A DNA stretch of 64,000 nt from Selaginella moellendorffii (Eukaryota > Streptophyta > Lycopodiopsida > Selaginellales > Selaginellaceae), in the NCBI RefSeq assembly GCF_000143415.4, contig NW_003314344.1, forward strand, positions 574,106 through 638,105. The letters run 5' to 3'. The translations under genes and the position numbers were made by a program. The first letter of the stretch is position 1, and the number at the start of each line of letters is the position of its first letter. The notes under the pieces are model-generated. The model made no database searches and was not told the origin of the DNA. It saw only the letters and a list, made by a program, of their open reading frames with translations. This document shows, in pieces, positions 24,017 to 34,688 of the stretch.

Positions 24017-24956
24017 CGTGTGACTGGAAAGAAAGAACGATCACAAAACTTCACAACCAAGAACCAAAGAAACAACGCACCACACAATTGTTTATCGCCT
24101 GGAGAAAAGTGAGCAGTGATCGAAGAAGATGCTTTCACATCACTCCTGCTCTAAAGTTTTTGTGGAGATCCGTGCGAGGTCCCATCTACATTTCATTCCA
24201 TCGATAAGAATCCATGCTATGAATCAGCCGCAAGAAATAAAAAATAAAAAATAGTTTTTCACCAACAGAGAAAACAAACTCTACTCACATGTTTCGTAGC
24301 GAACACCGCCAAAGCCACAGTGAAAAGATGTACGAAGAAATGCTAGTGCCAGTGTTGCCAGAGAGAGCTACCAAGAACGAGCAATCGCGGCCATTGAATC
24401 GCCCAAGGCAAGAACTCCCGCCCTTTGACCTCGATCGTCTTGCTGCTCGCCACAATCGCTGACCAAGCCTTCCGCCAAAGCTGCGATGATTCGCCCTCTT
24501 GCGTTTGTACAAAGAATGGAATTTACATCCCATCCTCGCGAAGGAGGCGAAGAATATATTTTACGAAAGAAGAAGGCACGAGGAACTCCACTGACTAGAA
24601 CACAATCGAGCGGCTGCAATCTTGCCACGCCACCGGACGCATCGAATCGACGGCTCACGGCCATACTCCACGATCATGGATCGTGCCGAGCACTGAATCG
24701 TAGAAAAAGCGCAAAATTCATGCCTGGTGTGGCCCCATGCTCGTAGAATGGTTTTTCAAGAACAGTTTCAATCTTCACAGTTGCCATACTTTTAAGAAAA
24801 TCAATCCTGTCGCATGTGAGGATCGTGGGCGATGCAACATTCCACCAAATCCTTACGTGTATACCACTTGTTCTTGTCAAATCCACTCGGGAATATCACT
24901 TGGATTGCGAAAACCTTTAGAAAAACTTTGTTGTTGATCCAGGAACTTACTTGGAT
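24017..24956. other. Upstream region of RBOH and 3' flank of the SMP-C2 gene
   Basis: No reading frame here shows a recognisable motif. The stretch should contain the RBOH promoter and leader (24017-24700) and the 3' untranslated part of the next gene. Minus-strand open stretches at 24285-24664 are low-complexity and without homology I can see. Confidence 0.4.
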
Positions 24957-26991
24957 CTAGAAGGAAATTTGTGAAAGAGATTTGGCTAGCTTCACTAGAG
25001 CGTCTCCACGATTCGGACCTGCTTTAGCCGCTCTTGCATCAGTGTTTCCGATGCGTTGCTCGCGGTAGCGACGAGCAACTGGTCTTGCTCGTTCTCGATC
25101 TCGGCTTTGCCGCCGCTGGAGTTTCTTGTACAAGCCTCCGAGAAGCCTCTTCTGGCACCTCACTACTGTTCCCTGTGAGAGAGACGACTCCCCGAGATCG
25201 ACTATGCTCTTGCCTTGATCCACTGCGTCGAGCTTCCAGTCCTCTACACTAGCAGCCGGCTTGTCCACGAGTGCTGCTGGAGCCATTGGAGCATCCAAAA
25301 CGTCACCGAGATGGAGAGCTTCCATCAGTCCCGGCTTAACCAGGTAGCCTTCCAGAGCCGGAGCCACCTTAAGCGTCGTGGAGCTGTTTGCTAGAGATCC
25401 AACGCCTGCTGCTGCCTGGACTATCTTCGAGGGAGGCTCGAGAATGGAAATGGCTACGTGAAGCAAGCCTTTCCTTACGTCTCGCAGCTTTAACCACATG
25501 TCGTGCCTGTCTCCACCTCGTAAGTGTATCAAGTCGAGCTCGTACCACCCCTGGGATCGATCACAAGAACACCATGAAGATTAATCTCCGAGCTAGAAAA
25601 AGAAAAGACTTACGAGCTCATCGTCTTTCCCAAACTTGTCTCGGTCCCGAACACGGAAATGGATCTTGGAAGGCAAATTCCAGCTGATTATCCTCACCCG
25701 GAATAGCTCGTGCCATGAGGGATTGAGCGTCTGCTTCTTCACAGAAGTCGTAAACTTTAGCTTGCCCATTTTTATCTTCACGTATGGATCAGAGTAGCCT
25801 GTACTGTACAAAAAATTGTGGATGTAGCAATATAGAAAAATGAATTGATGCGACATACCCGATCTGTCTTTGGCTTCCAAGTCTTTGCCTTCCAAAATCT
25901 CCAGTATCGCGAATGCGGCTTCCTTGATCTCATGAAGACTCGCTGCTCACGTTTCATCAGTCATATATGAAAAACAAAGATTTTTACCAGGGAGAAGCCT
26001 GACGCCATCTTTATCAATGTCGAGATCATACTCGGCTCCAAACAACCGTATCATGTCAAGAACCAAAGGGTAAGGCTCCACCATGCACGTCTCGATAGCT
26101 GCTTGAACAGCTTTGCTCTGAAAAAGGACCAACGAAGAAATCAATCACTTTCAAGAGCTAGCAACGTACCACCCAGGAAGCGATTAGCGGCAAGTCAGTA
26201 ACATCCACACTGCTCGACGAGAGCGGCCTGACACTCAATCCCAGCAACGGTGCCGTCACAAAAGCGATGGAGAGCTGACCAACGTAAGGATAGTAAGCCA
26301 CAAACTTAAACCCGAGCTTGAGCTTCCCTTCGATCCTCAAGTTGGTCCCGTAGAGCTTGCCCGCAAATCCAAACCCGACCGACACCTTCTTGAGACAAGC
26401 CATGAGTTCCAACTGCATGTCTTCGTCGGCCACAAACGAGAGATCCATCTCGATCACAGCGTGCTCGCCAGCGCTCGAGTTTCGATAAACTTTCACCGAG
26501 TGCACAACCGGAGGAGAGTTTCCAAGGCGGAGACGATCGACCAGGATCTTGCTCACTGCCCGGGGCTTGTAATAGTTGAGATTCACGTCCAAGAGATAGA
26601 TGATGTTCCTGGCGAGGTACCGCTCCAGAAAGGTCGGCCAGCCTTCCTGGAGCAAGATATTAAACCAAGTCACAGTCTCGCTATCCGAGACCTGGACGCC
26701 CCGAATACTCTCGTGATCGATCTGGAACTGGAGCTGCGTTCTCAGGCGGGATTTCTGGACGCTGTCGACGCTGTGGAGGTAGAGCACCGAGAGGAGGATC
26801 GAGACGAGGAAATTGAAGCCCGCGAAGCCGGCGATCCACACGGCACTGGCGATTACCAGCAAATGGATGAAGAGCGGCCATTCCAGGACTGCGTCGGTGA
26901 AGATCCAGATAGGCCGCGCCAGAGCCCGGAAGAGGAGGCGCGAGACGATGAGGCAGAGCTGGGCGATCATCCTCGCATTCCCGCCCGCCAC
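24957..26991 (-). CDS. SMP-C2 domain protein (plant NTMC2 type 6-like), ER contact-site lipid transfer
   Basis: Starts at ATG 26989-26991. Residues about 1-70 hold hydrophobic helices (L-F-I-H-L-L-V-I-A-S-A-V-W-I-A-G-F-A-G-F) that anchor it in the membrane. An SMP lipid-binding domain follows (V-T-W-F-N-I-L-L-Q-E-G-W-P, then V-D-L-N-Y-Y-K-P-R-like text, and A-P-L-L-G-L-S-V). After introns near 26150, 25990 and 25860 comes a C2 domain (S-D-P-Y-V-K-I-K-M-G, then T-L-N-P-S-W-H-E-L-F and V-R-D-R-D-K-F-G-K-D-D). A long basic tail ends at a stop at 24957. This is the layout of plant synaptotagmin/tricalbin-type proteins, closest to Arabidopsis NTMC2 type 6 (single C2 domain). Known role of the class: tethering ER to plasma membrane and moving lipids. 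The promoter is shared with the divergent gene at 27119. Confidence 0.88.
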
Positions 26992-27118
26992 TAAAAGCCC
27001 TAGTCAGCCCTAACGGGATTTTCAAAAAACTTTGACGTGTCATTAATCTTTGAAGCCCTAACCCTAGCCCTAAATTCTCTTTTTCTTTCCTCTTCTTCTC
27101 TGGGGCAGCGCTTGCGCC
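26992..27118. promoter_or_regulatory. 127-bp bidirectional promoter with telo-box-like repeats
   Basis: Only 127 bp separate the two divergent start codons. Near 27052-27072 the sequence A-G-C-C-C-T-A-A-C-C-C-T-A-G-C-C-C-T-A-A contains overlapping telo-box (A-A-C-C-C-T-A) words, typical of plant housekeeping and mitochondrial/ribosomal gene promoters. There is no TATA box. A C-T-rich leader follows up to the ATG at 27119. Confidence 0.6.
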
Positions 27119-29345
27119 ATGGTTGTGAGAGCTGCTCTTCACCGGCGCCTGGGCCAATACAAGGTACGCTCGCATCGATTCCTCTCAATCCATCAATCTA
27201 GCTTCTTTTTCTTGGATTTCTCCTTCCACTCGCAGCTCCATTTCTTTTCTAGGTTTTGATCTGCTGGGCTGATTGGAAATTTCCTACATTCTTGTGGATC
27301 TATCTTGTCGCAGGCTCAAGCCCGTGGATTTCACGCCTCCACGCCGTTTAGCCAAGCCGTTCCAGCGCTGAGAACCCCCAGCAAAGGATGGCTGTCTTGG
27401 CTTTTCCGTGAGCCACTGCCAACGCTCCCAGCTCTCTACGAGGCTTTACCGGAGGTAAATTTGCCTCCTTCCTTGGAGGACACTGTGGAACCTTCGGGAA
27501 CTCAAATCTCTTCGCTCAACAACGGTGTGAGGATAGCTTCGGAGCAAATAGCAGTGAGTGGACTTTTCTATTCTCAAAAGTCTGCTCGATAGAACACATT
27601 GTTTGATTGCTTTTTGGCTCGCAGGGCCCAACTGCGACTCTCGGGATTTACGTAGACTCTGGTAGCATCCATGAAGACGCTTCCAATTCCGGGGCCACGC
27701 ATCTGTTGGAGCGCATGGCCTTCAAGTCCACACACAACCGCTCGCACTTCCGGTTGACGCGAGAAGTGGAAGCAATCGGAGGAAATATCATGGCTTCGGC
27801 AACACGGGAACAAATGGCCTATACTGGAGACACCATCAAGACTTACATGCCTCAGATGGTCGAATTGCTCGTGGACAGTGTTCGCAATCCCGCTTTCCAC
27901 GGCTGGGAAGTACACGAACAGGTAACAAGGCCACTACCTTTTGTAACTTCTTCTAGAATGGTTGTGATGGTTTTGCAGGTCGACAAAATCAAGGCGGAGC
28001 TGGCTGAAATGTTCAATAATCCTCAAAGTATTCTACTGGAGGCACTGCATTCTGCCGGTTATAGCGGCCCCATTGGACACCCTTTACTGGCTTCCGAATC
28101 TGCGCTATCTAAGCTAGATGGCGCAACTCTTACGGACTTCGTGAGGGTAAGTGTTTATAGTTTCTTCGTGACATTCAGTAACTCGTTTGCTGCAGAATAA
28201 CTTCATTCCTCGTCGCATTGTGTTGGCTGCCTCTGGAGTAGATCATGAAGAACTCATGGCAGTAGCCGAACCTTTGCTCACCGATTGGCCTTCTGGGAAA
28301 GGTGTTGATTGTGGACCTTCCGAGTATATTGGTGGAGACTGGCGTGGCACTGCCGATTCACCGGTACTAGCTTATTACTTAGAAACGTTGTGCTTAATGT
28401 TATGTTCTAGACCACACATATTGCTCTTGCCTTCGAAGTTCCCGGCGGCTGGCGCAACGAGCACGATTCATTCGCTGTTACTGTTTTGCAAGTAAGGAAG
28501 TGTTTTGCCTTTTTCACTCTCACGCTGACTGTTGTTGTTCCGGATTTTAGACACTACTTGGAGGAGGTGGCTCGTTCTCGTCTGGGGGACCTGGGAAGGG
28601 GATGTATTCTCGTCTATGTGAGTACTACAGACGTTGTTTTGGATTAACAAGACATGTCAACAGATACGCGTGTCCTGAATCACTACGACAAAGTGCAGTC
28701 CTTCACTGCCTTCAACAGTATCTACAATGACACCGGAATATTTGGAATTCATGCGACTTCGGTATGAATTTAGAGCCTAAATAGTGGTCTTCTCGATTTT
28801 TCTCATTTCGCTTTTGTTGTAGACCTCCGACTTCGTGCCCAACCTTATCGATCTGGCAACAGACGAGCTCACGACTGTCGCTACGGCTGGTGAAGGTAAT
28901 TCCAATATGTTTTTGCGAGAAAATCAATCGGTAACTTTCAAACAGTGACGGAGGAGGAATTGGAGCGCGCCAAGAATGCAACAATATCCGCTGTTCTCAT
29001 GAATCTCGAGTCACGGGTGAGAATCTTTTGTTCCAAAAAGACATCTCACGACATGCTCTATTCGATCCATCCAGGTCGTTGTCACGGAAGATATTGGAAG
29101 GCAAATTCTCACATACGGCAAGAGGAAGCCTATCCAGGACTTTATCAGTGCTGTCCAGGGATTGACGTTGGAAAACATCACGTCCACTGCGAGTAAATTG
29201 CTTTCGTCGCCGCTCACAATGGCTTCTTGGGGAGATGGTAAGCTGGACTGTGCTTTGGTCAGCTAGCTAAATTCTTCGCGCTTGGTTTTCCGTTTCAGTC
29301 GTCCATGTTCCAAGATACGAAGAAGTTGCGAGGAGATTCAAGTAA
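27119..29345 (+). CDS. MPPA: Mitochondrial processing peptidase alpha subunit
   Basis: First exon 27119-27163 encodes a basic N-terminus ([11 protein letters not shown]), continued in exon 2 (27314-27553) as a mitochondrial presequence. Exon 3 (27625-27921) contains [14 protein letters not shown]. This is the degenerate zinc site of the non-catalytic alpha subunit; the beta subunit has H-x-x-E-H. Further exons carry [16 protein letters not shown], and the glycine-rich substrate loop [17 protein letters not shown] (28551-28617). They end with [16 protein letters not shown] and A-R-R-F-K-stop (29343-29345). About 490 residues, usual for the family. In plants MPP is part of the cytochrome bc1 complex and cleaves presequences in the matrix. 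Eleven or so exons with short introns; intact. Confidence 0.95.
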
Positions 29346-29657
29346 GATCTCCTTTTCTTCGCTTTCGGGTTTTAACTCTATCCCCCAACGCAGGAAGTAG
29401 AGAGGGACTGGCGCTTTTTGGCAACCAAAATAAACTTTCAAAGGGAGAAAGGGACGGTGAAGAAAAGAAAGCAAGTGCTCGGCGAGAAATAAACGTCAAA
29501 AACTTTGTATCAATTGTGAGAACATTTTTTCTTTTTTCTTTGCCATGCTTGTCTCTCTCATTTGACGAGATTTGACCTGTTTGACCGAGTTGGAAGATAT
29601 GATAGTCGATCATCCCCCATGAAATGCAAGGCTTTGTACAATTGTTTTGACAAACGA
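29346..29657. other. Convergent 3' ends, nothing else seen
   Basis: About 310 bp between the stop of the peptidase gene and the stop of the F-box gene, which converge. T-rich stretches near 29526-29545 may belong to polyadenylation regions. No other signal seen. Confidence 0.5.
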
Positions 29658-30629
29658 TCAATGTAGCACTATGTTCACAGGTGCCGCGGCAGCCCAGTGC
29701 ATTTGCTTGTCCCAAGTCCCGGCATCCATGTCGTAGGAGAAGTAGGTCGTCTCCGTCTTCATCAAGTCGCAATCTTCCCCGCAAAAGTTCAGGTATTTCC
29801 CAGATTGACCAATGAACCAAACCCCGTCATTGGCCTGGAAATCAATCACATACTCGCTCACCAACCTGAGCACCACGCCACGTTCCCGCTCAAGCTCCAA
29901 GATCTGGACCTTACGCTCGCTGGCAATCACTGTCCCTACGTAGAGCTTGGACTTCCAAGCGCCGGCGAGGTAATTGTCCTCGCCATTGGGCAAGACATTC
30001 TCAGTATACGAGAAGCTATTACTTGTGGTGTCGAACTCCACCAGATTCGGGTAGCGCAAGGAATCCAGGCAAAACAGTTTGTTGCCACTCACCACAGGCT
30101 TCAACACAAATTCAGTTTCGGAGTCAGATTCGGAGTCATCAGCCACAGGACTTTCAATGTTGGACCAACCCTCGTCTCCTTGTGTCCAGGTGAAAAGCAT
30201 GCCATCAGTGCACCACACCACAATCTTATTGCGCAGGATGCAAGCCCTGGACCAGTCGCCGAAAACCTTGTAGGGAATCTCTTGCCACACGTTGAGAAAA
30301 GGATTCCCAAGGAAGAGCTTCCTCTGCTGTGTAGAGCGAGCCAGCACGCACCGCTGGTCCTCTGACGAGACTGCGCACAGCACGTCCGGGTAGTCACCGC
30401 GCGGCGCCCATCGTATGCGCTTGTCGCTGCTGTCCGTGATGGAGTTGGCGTCGGCGAAGAAGCGACCACTGTCCCTGTATCTGCTCTTGACGCTGGAGCT
30501 GTCCGCCGCTGCTTTCCACGCCTTGCAAACGGACCTGGCAATGATGAGCGACGAGTAGGGCAGCTTGAGCAATATCTCCTCCACAAGCTCCTGCGGCAGT
30601 GTCGTCGTTGTCTTCCTCCTCGCACCCAT
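29658..30629 (-). CDS. F-box protein, kelch/beta-propeller-like C-terminus
   Basis: Intronless, 323 residues. Residues about 11-50 form an F-box (L-P-Q-E-L-V-E-E-I-L-L-K-L-P, then A-R-S-V-C-K-A-W-K-A-A-A). The rest has the spacing of plant F-box-associated propellers, with repeated W and G-N/G-K blocks (W-Q-E-I-P-Y, G-N-K-L-F-C-L-D-S-L, K-S-K-L-Y-V-G-T, W-F-I-G-Q-S-G-K-Y-L). By family, the F-box binds SKP1 in an SCF ubiquitin ligase and the propeller binds a substrate; the substrate cannot be told. Start chosen at the first ATG (M-G-A-R-R-K). An A-T-A-A-A-A word lies about 40 bp upstream. Confidence 0.85.
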   Translation of the reverse strand: MGARRKTTTTLPQELVEEILLKLPYSSLIIARSVCKAWKAAADSSSVKSRYRDSGRFFADANSITDSSDKRIRWAPRGDYPDVLCAVSSEDQRCVLARSTQQRKLFLGNPFLNVWQEIPYKVFGDWSRACILRNKIVVWCTDGMLFTWTQGDEGWSNIESPVADDSESDSETEFVLKPVVSGNKLFCLDSLRYPNLVEFDTTSNSFSYTENVLPNGEDNYLAGAWKSKLYVGTVIASERKVQILELERERGVVLRLVSEYVIDFQANDGVWFIGQSGKYLNFCGEDCDLMKTETTYFSYDMDAGTWDKQMHWAAAAPVNIVLH

Positions 30630-30746
30630 TGTACCCTTAGGTTTTCCACTTCCCTTTTTCTAGCTTTTTATGGAGCGAACAAACAAGGCAATATAAGGAA
30701 TAATGTAGCAATTATTTTATTTTTTATTATAAAGAGTCAATTTTTC

Positions 30747-31202
30747 TTAGTGATGGTTAGAAGATGGAGCTGGAGCTGGAGCTGAAGCAGGGCATGACTT
30801 GCAAGCTTTCCATAGGAATAAGCCCTTTCCACAAAAAAGCTTGCAAAAGTTATAGATACCAGAACCCTTAACACTTTCCTCCTCCTCACCAGACATTGAC
30901 CTGCATATTTTTTTAATAACCATTTGTTACTGCCAAAAATAAAAAAAGAAAGAACTATTACCCTATATTATCATCTTCATATATATGATGCTGTGATGTG
31001 ACTGAAGTCTTATATTCATCTCTGGCAACACCACTTTTGACATAATGCTTAGTATCATATTCATCCTCTTTAAAATCTGAATAGAAATAAATTTTGATTA
31101 ACACTAATAAAATTATATTAATTTACCTTCTGCCAAAGCTACTAATCCTGCAGACAAGACCACAAGAGAAATGCAGAGCACAGCAAGGCTTGAACTAGCC
31201 AT
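30747..31202 (-). CDS. Small secreted cysteine-containing peptide (three exons)
   Basis: Assembled by splice borders: exon 1 31202-31127, intron 31126-31077 (50 nt), exon 2 31076-30962, intron 30961-30901 (61 nt), exon 3 30900-30747; all GT-AG and in phase, 114 residues. Residues 1-24 are a classic signal peptide (M-A-S-S-S-L-A-V-L-C-I-S-L-V-V-L-S-A-G). The middle is acidic and hydrophilic. The C-terminus has four cysteines as C-x3-C-x9-C-x2-C (F-C-K-L-F-C-G-K-G ... K-A-C-K-S-C), then a proline tail S-A-P-A-P-A-P-S-S-N-H-H. The proline tail may be hydroxylated. A TATAAA lies 49 bp before the ATG. No family recognised; it could be a defence or signalling peptide. Confidence 0.75.
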
Positions 31203-31250
31203 GGATTATCAACACCAATCACTCACACTCTCAATAATCTTCCCTTCCAA

Positions 31251-31256
31251 TTTATA
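31251..31256 (-). promoter_or_regulatory. TATA box of the secreted-peptide gene
   Basis: TATAAA on the minus strand, 49 bp upstream of the ATG at 31202, a position that fits a short leader. Confidence 0.6.
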
Positions 31257-31326
31257 CAACCTAAAACTGGAAACGACAATGCAAAGCATAGAATGTCACT
31301 AAATACAGCTTTTTTCTTTGGCATGA

Positions 31327-31332
31327 CACGTG
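31327..31332. promoter_or_regulatory. G-box / ABRE-like CACGTG
   Basis: A-C-A-C-G-T-G-A-C about 75 bp upstream of the TATA box of the secreted-peptide gene. Such G-boxes bind bZIP/bHLH factors and often mediate abscisic acid or stress responses. Function here is inference. Confidence 0.4.
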
Positions 31333-31419
31333 ACGATTTGTGCAGAGCATGTTGTAAAAAGCATTACAACTCCTAAACAATAGTTAAGTTGGAGATGGCG
31401 ATTCAACGCTGAGCCGGGG

Positions 31420-32360
31420 ATCCACTCGATGAACCTTTCGCTAAGTGTATGGTTCACAACACAAACAAGGCAGTCAATCTCGTCGTCACTGGCGGCAATG
31501 CTAGGAACGCAGCTCTCTAGATCCGAGAGCCTCCCTGGCGCAACTTTGTGCTCTTTCCTAGCCGTCGCGCTGCAACGATCGCGTTTCGTGCCTCCAGATA
31601 CTCCTGGAACTCCTCACTGTTGTCAGGGAAGAGTTCTACCACCGCAGAGTTTATGCATAGCATCCACTTGTCCATGAAACACGAACCTTTACGCTCGAGG
31701 AGGTGTGGTGGCAGCAGCGTCACTGAAAGAACGGTCTTTCGCCCAGTTCATGAGCGAGATTGTAAGCTCACACCCTGTTTATCTTCCAGCAGCGGCCCCC
31801 AGTCCATGAGAATCCTCTGAATTCCAACGTATATCGCGTCTGCCAAGTTTGATGTGTCGATCCCCTGGAAGGTTAATCCATCCCTGCGAAACACCTGTGC
31901 GAGCTCTCTCAGAGAAGAACTTGAACGTAACTCGCACCTCGAGCTTGGTGAGCAGGGCTGTCAACGTGGAAGAAGAGGCAGCTGCAGAGGTTCTTCGTAG
32001 AGACTCCATACTTCTCGCCAGATGCAAAGATGTCGTGCATAGACTAGCCGTCGAGAGGCTCGGTCCAGCTGAGCTCGGGATGGAGGAGATACTTGTTAGC
32101 TCGTCGGTGTTCTAGCGTTGCTGCGTAGCCAAATGGAAGGAGCATTCCCGAGTGGCAGTCGTTCCAAGAGAACCTGTGCTGAGGCTGGAGAAGAACAAGC
32201 TTGCGTTCCAACAAGTCGGGACGGCCAAACACCACCCTCCACCTCATCTCAAGAGCGTCCCAGACTTTGTTTCCAAAGCTTGCAACCAGAGAAAGCTTGG
32301 AGCGCTTGGGATCATCTGAGCTCTTTGATAGAACCGAGCGTGCCAGATCATTGATCACGG
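31420..32360 (-). pseudogene. Degenerate gene of unknown family
   Basis: The minus strand contains coherent protein-like stretches in changing frames: V-A-S-F-G-N-K-V-W-D-A-L-E-M-R-W-R-V-V-F-G near 32275; L-A-D-A-I-Y-V-G-I-Q-R-I-L-M-D-W-G-P near 31830; D-K-W-M-L-C-I-N-S-A-V near 31670; F-P-D-N-S-E-E-F-Q-E-Y-L-E-A-R near 31625. Stops and frameshifts separate them. I do not recognise the family. Codon use and GC are gene-like, unlike the AT-rich DNA that begins at 32440. Confidence 0.45.
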
Positions 32361-32743
32361 TGTTCTACTGAGACGTGAGGCAGGAGGAATACCAAAGAGC
32401 TATCACAGCAGCAACAGCGTGCCTGGCCTTTGAAAGAATCTGGGAGTCATGTTTCTATGATGTTATTATTTGAATAACATGGTTTAATAAATAGCATTAA
32501 ATAGAAATAGCATTACTATTAAGCAAATCAAGTGTAATACATAATAAATTATTTAACTAATAAATAATAATGATATTAATTTCATTTAAATATCATCAAC
32601 CTAAATATTATACATTTAAGACTTATCAAAACACTCATTCCATTGATCCTTCATCAATTTATGATATTAAGTTCCATAGGCCACTGTTATTCAAATTTAT
32701 TTTTTCTTTTTATGTTAATAGCAGCTTGATATTTATTTGCTCT

Positions 32744-32920
32744 TGTGAGGGCCAAGTGTATGATTATGATGCCATATACTAATATTAGCGTAGTGGGATT
32801 TTAGTAGCTGTTGGATTGATTTCAATCCGGACCACTCGCTTTTGTATATAAGCTAGGGTTTTTGGATTAATTGATATGCACACATTTCTATATTCCCTTT
32901 CCATATTCCAAGCACTCACA
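32744..32920 (+). repeat. 5' LTR of the gypsy element
   Basis: Begins T-G-T-G-A-G and ends A-C-T-C-A-C-A; contains G-T-A-T-A-T-A-A-G, a likely TATA box, near 32845. About 90% identical by eye to 44977-45148. I could not identify a standard tRNA primer-binding site after it. Confidence 0.85.
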
Positions 32921-33150
32921 TTGGTGGAGGTGAGGGGCACCTTTGATTGCCCCTAAAGAGTGCTTGAATTTGGGATTTTGGTTTAGATCTAGCTTTTGCA
33001 TCGTCTAGATCTAACTTTTTCCATTTCTTTTCTTTTATTCTTCCCTTTCAGGATTTTGGTTTAGATTTAGCTTTTTGCATTATCTAGATCTCCCATTTCC
33101 TTCTCGTTTTTTGTCATTTTTCTTCTTTTGCTCTTTCTTTGTCCGTCTTC

Positions 33151-34101
33151 ATGGCAGATCAGCAATCTCCTCCATTGACTCTAGAGTAGCAGTTGGTCCA
33201 ATTGCTTGATGCTATGCGCTTGCAATTCAACAACCAAACTCAATTGATGGCGGCATTCATGGCACATGGTCCAACTCCTCCTGCTCTTGGTGCCAATCCT
33301 CGTGTTCGGCTGAAGTTCTTTCATAGGAATCTTGGGGATGATGTGTACCATTGGTTCGATTACTTCACAGTGATTGCCACATATCATTCTTGGGATGATG
33401 CTTGACGTTTGCCTGAGTTTCCCATGTGTCTCCAAGGGACGGCATTGCAGTGGTACAATGGATTGAGTGCGGCCACTCGTGGGGATTGGAGTGTTCTTCC
33501 AGCCGTCTTCAAACGTGCCTTCAAACATGCCAACGATTGTGACGATGCCTTCCAACAATTGCATCGTATTCACCAAGGGCCATCTGAGTCAGTGATGCAA
33601 TTTGGCATTTGTTTCCGAAGTCTTTTGCATCGTGCGGAGCCCAATATGTCGGAGAGGATCAAGCTAGGAATGTTGTGGCCAACACTTCGTCAAGATCTTG
33701 TCGGCCTTGTGCATGCACTTGCTCTTGCCACCCTTGATGATGCTCTTCGCTTGGCACAACATTATGAGATGTCGCCTCTTCCACTTCTCGCTGCACGTCC
33801 TTCTACTCCACTTCCTATGAGTGATGGTCCTGTTCCAATGGAGGTTAATGCTGTTGCTGCTCGTGTCCAAGGACAAGGGCGAGGACGTGGACGTGGCCGT
33901 AATGTTCATTGCTGGGCGTGTGATGAAGTTGGTCATACTTATCAGCGTTGTCAGCACTTTCCGGATTGGCGACCTCCATTTCCTGGGTGGAGACCTTGGC
34001 ATCAGCAACGTCCCGTTGGTGCTGCTGCAGTGGAAGGTTTGGACACCGAGGTGCATTCGGGAAATGAGGAGTCGCGCGAGTGGAGGACCTTGCGCGAATA
34101 A
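33151..34101 (+). pseudogene. gypsy gag (capsid and zinc knuckle), two nonsense codons
   Basis: ATG at 33151 (M-A-D-Q-Q-S-P-P). A TAG after eleven codons (a CAG-to-TAG change) and a TGA at 33406-33408 (probably CGA-to-TGA) interrupt it. In between lies the retrotransposon gag core (F-H-R-N-L-G-D-D-V-Y-H-W-F-D-Y, then G-T-A-L-Q-W-Y-N-G). A zinc knuckle C-W-A-C-D-E-V-G-H-T-Y-Q-R-C lies at about 33910-33955. Product by family: nucleocapsid and capsid of the virus-like particle. Both stops are consistent with decay by cytosine deamination. Confidence 0.85.
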
Positions 34102-34688
34102 GTTAGTGACCCCTCCATCTTTCTTTCGGGAGTATCATCAAGGGGTTCACTCGGCACCGGTTCATCCAGTGTTTACTTTCCAAGCTCGTTTTTATAACAA
34201 GAGGTCTCCTATTATTCTCTCCGTGTTGGTTGATATAGATTCGAGTTTATCTTATATTGCTCAACCTGTTGCCACACGTTGTCATCTACACTTGCGTAGT
34301 GCGGTGGATCCAGTTTTCATTCTTTATGGCAACGGCCGTACACATGCATGTGCACGAGATGAGGCGGACTTGGTTGTGCATGTGGGTGATCTCGAGCTTG
34401 AGTTGCAGTCGTTGCGGGTGGTGTTGAGTCAAGCTTTTGACCTCATTCTTGGTATAGATTGGTTGCAGCACAATCATGCCAAGTGTGACTTTAAGGCTTC
34501 TCCCCCTTGTCTCATACTTCCTTATGTTTCATCCGTTCCTTTCACTTCTGTACCTCTTCATCCCTCTACTTCTACCTTTGCTTCCATTACTTTTGTTCCC
34601 CCACTATTTCCTCTTATGTTTCCATCTTGTTTTGCTCTTCCCTTTTCCGATCCCTCTGATGATCTTTGTGTTATAACTGTTGACCAAC
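34102..34688 (+). pseudogene. gypsy protease region
   Basis: In the frame +1 relative to gag, with R-F-Y-N-K-R-S-P and L-V-D-I-D-S-S-L-S-Y-I near 34230. The usual D-S/T-G active-site motif is D-I-D-S here, so the site looks damaged. Then D-L-I-L-G-I-D-W-L, a typical protease C-terminal motif (about 34445). The frame is cut at 34688 by the Cassandra insertion between V-D-Q and L-M-K-E. Confidence 0.75.

Noticed and set aside
24285-24664. Minus-strand open frames upstream of RBOH
   Set aside because: No motif, no splice logic and no continuity; the region is better explained as promoter and leader.
26461-26994. 177-codon plus-strand frame across the SMP domain exon
   Set aside because: Antisense shadow of the SMP-C2 gene; highly charged text without motifs.
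32921-32945. Primer-binding site of the gypsy element just after its 5' LTR
   Set aside because: T-T-G-G-T-G-G-A-G-G-T-G-A-G-G matches no tRNA 3' end I can name with confidence, so it is not annotated.
33406-33408. TGA in gag as a programmed readthrough site
   Set aside because: A second stop occurs earlier (TAG after codon 11) and both look like deamination of CGA and CAG; decay is the simpler explanation.
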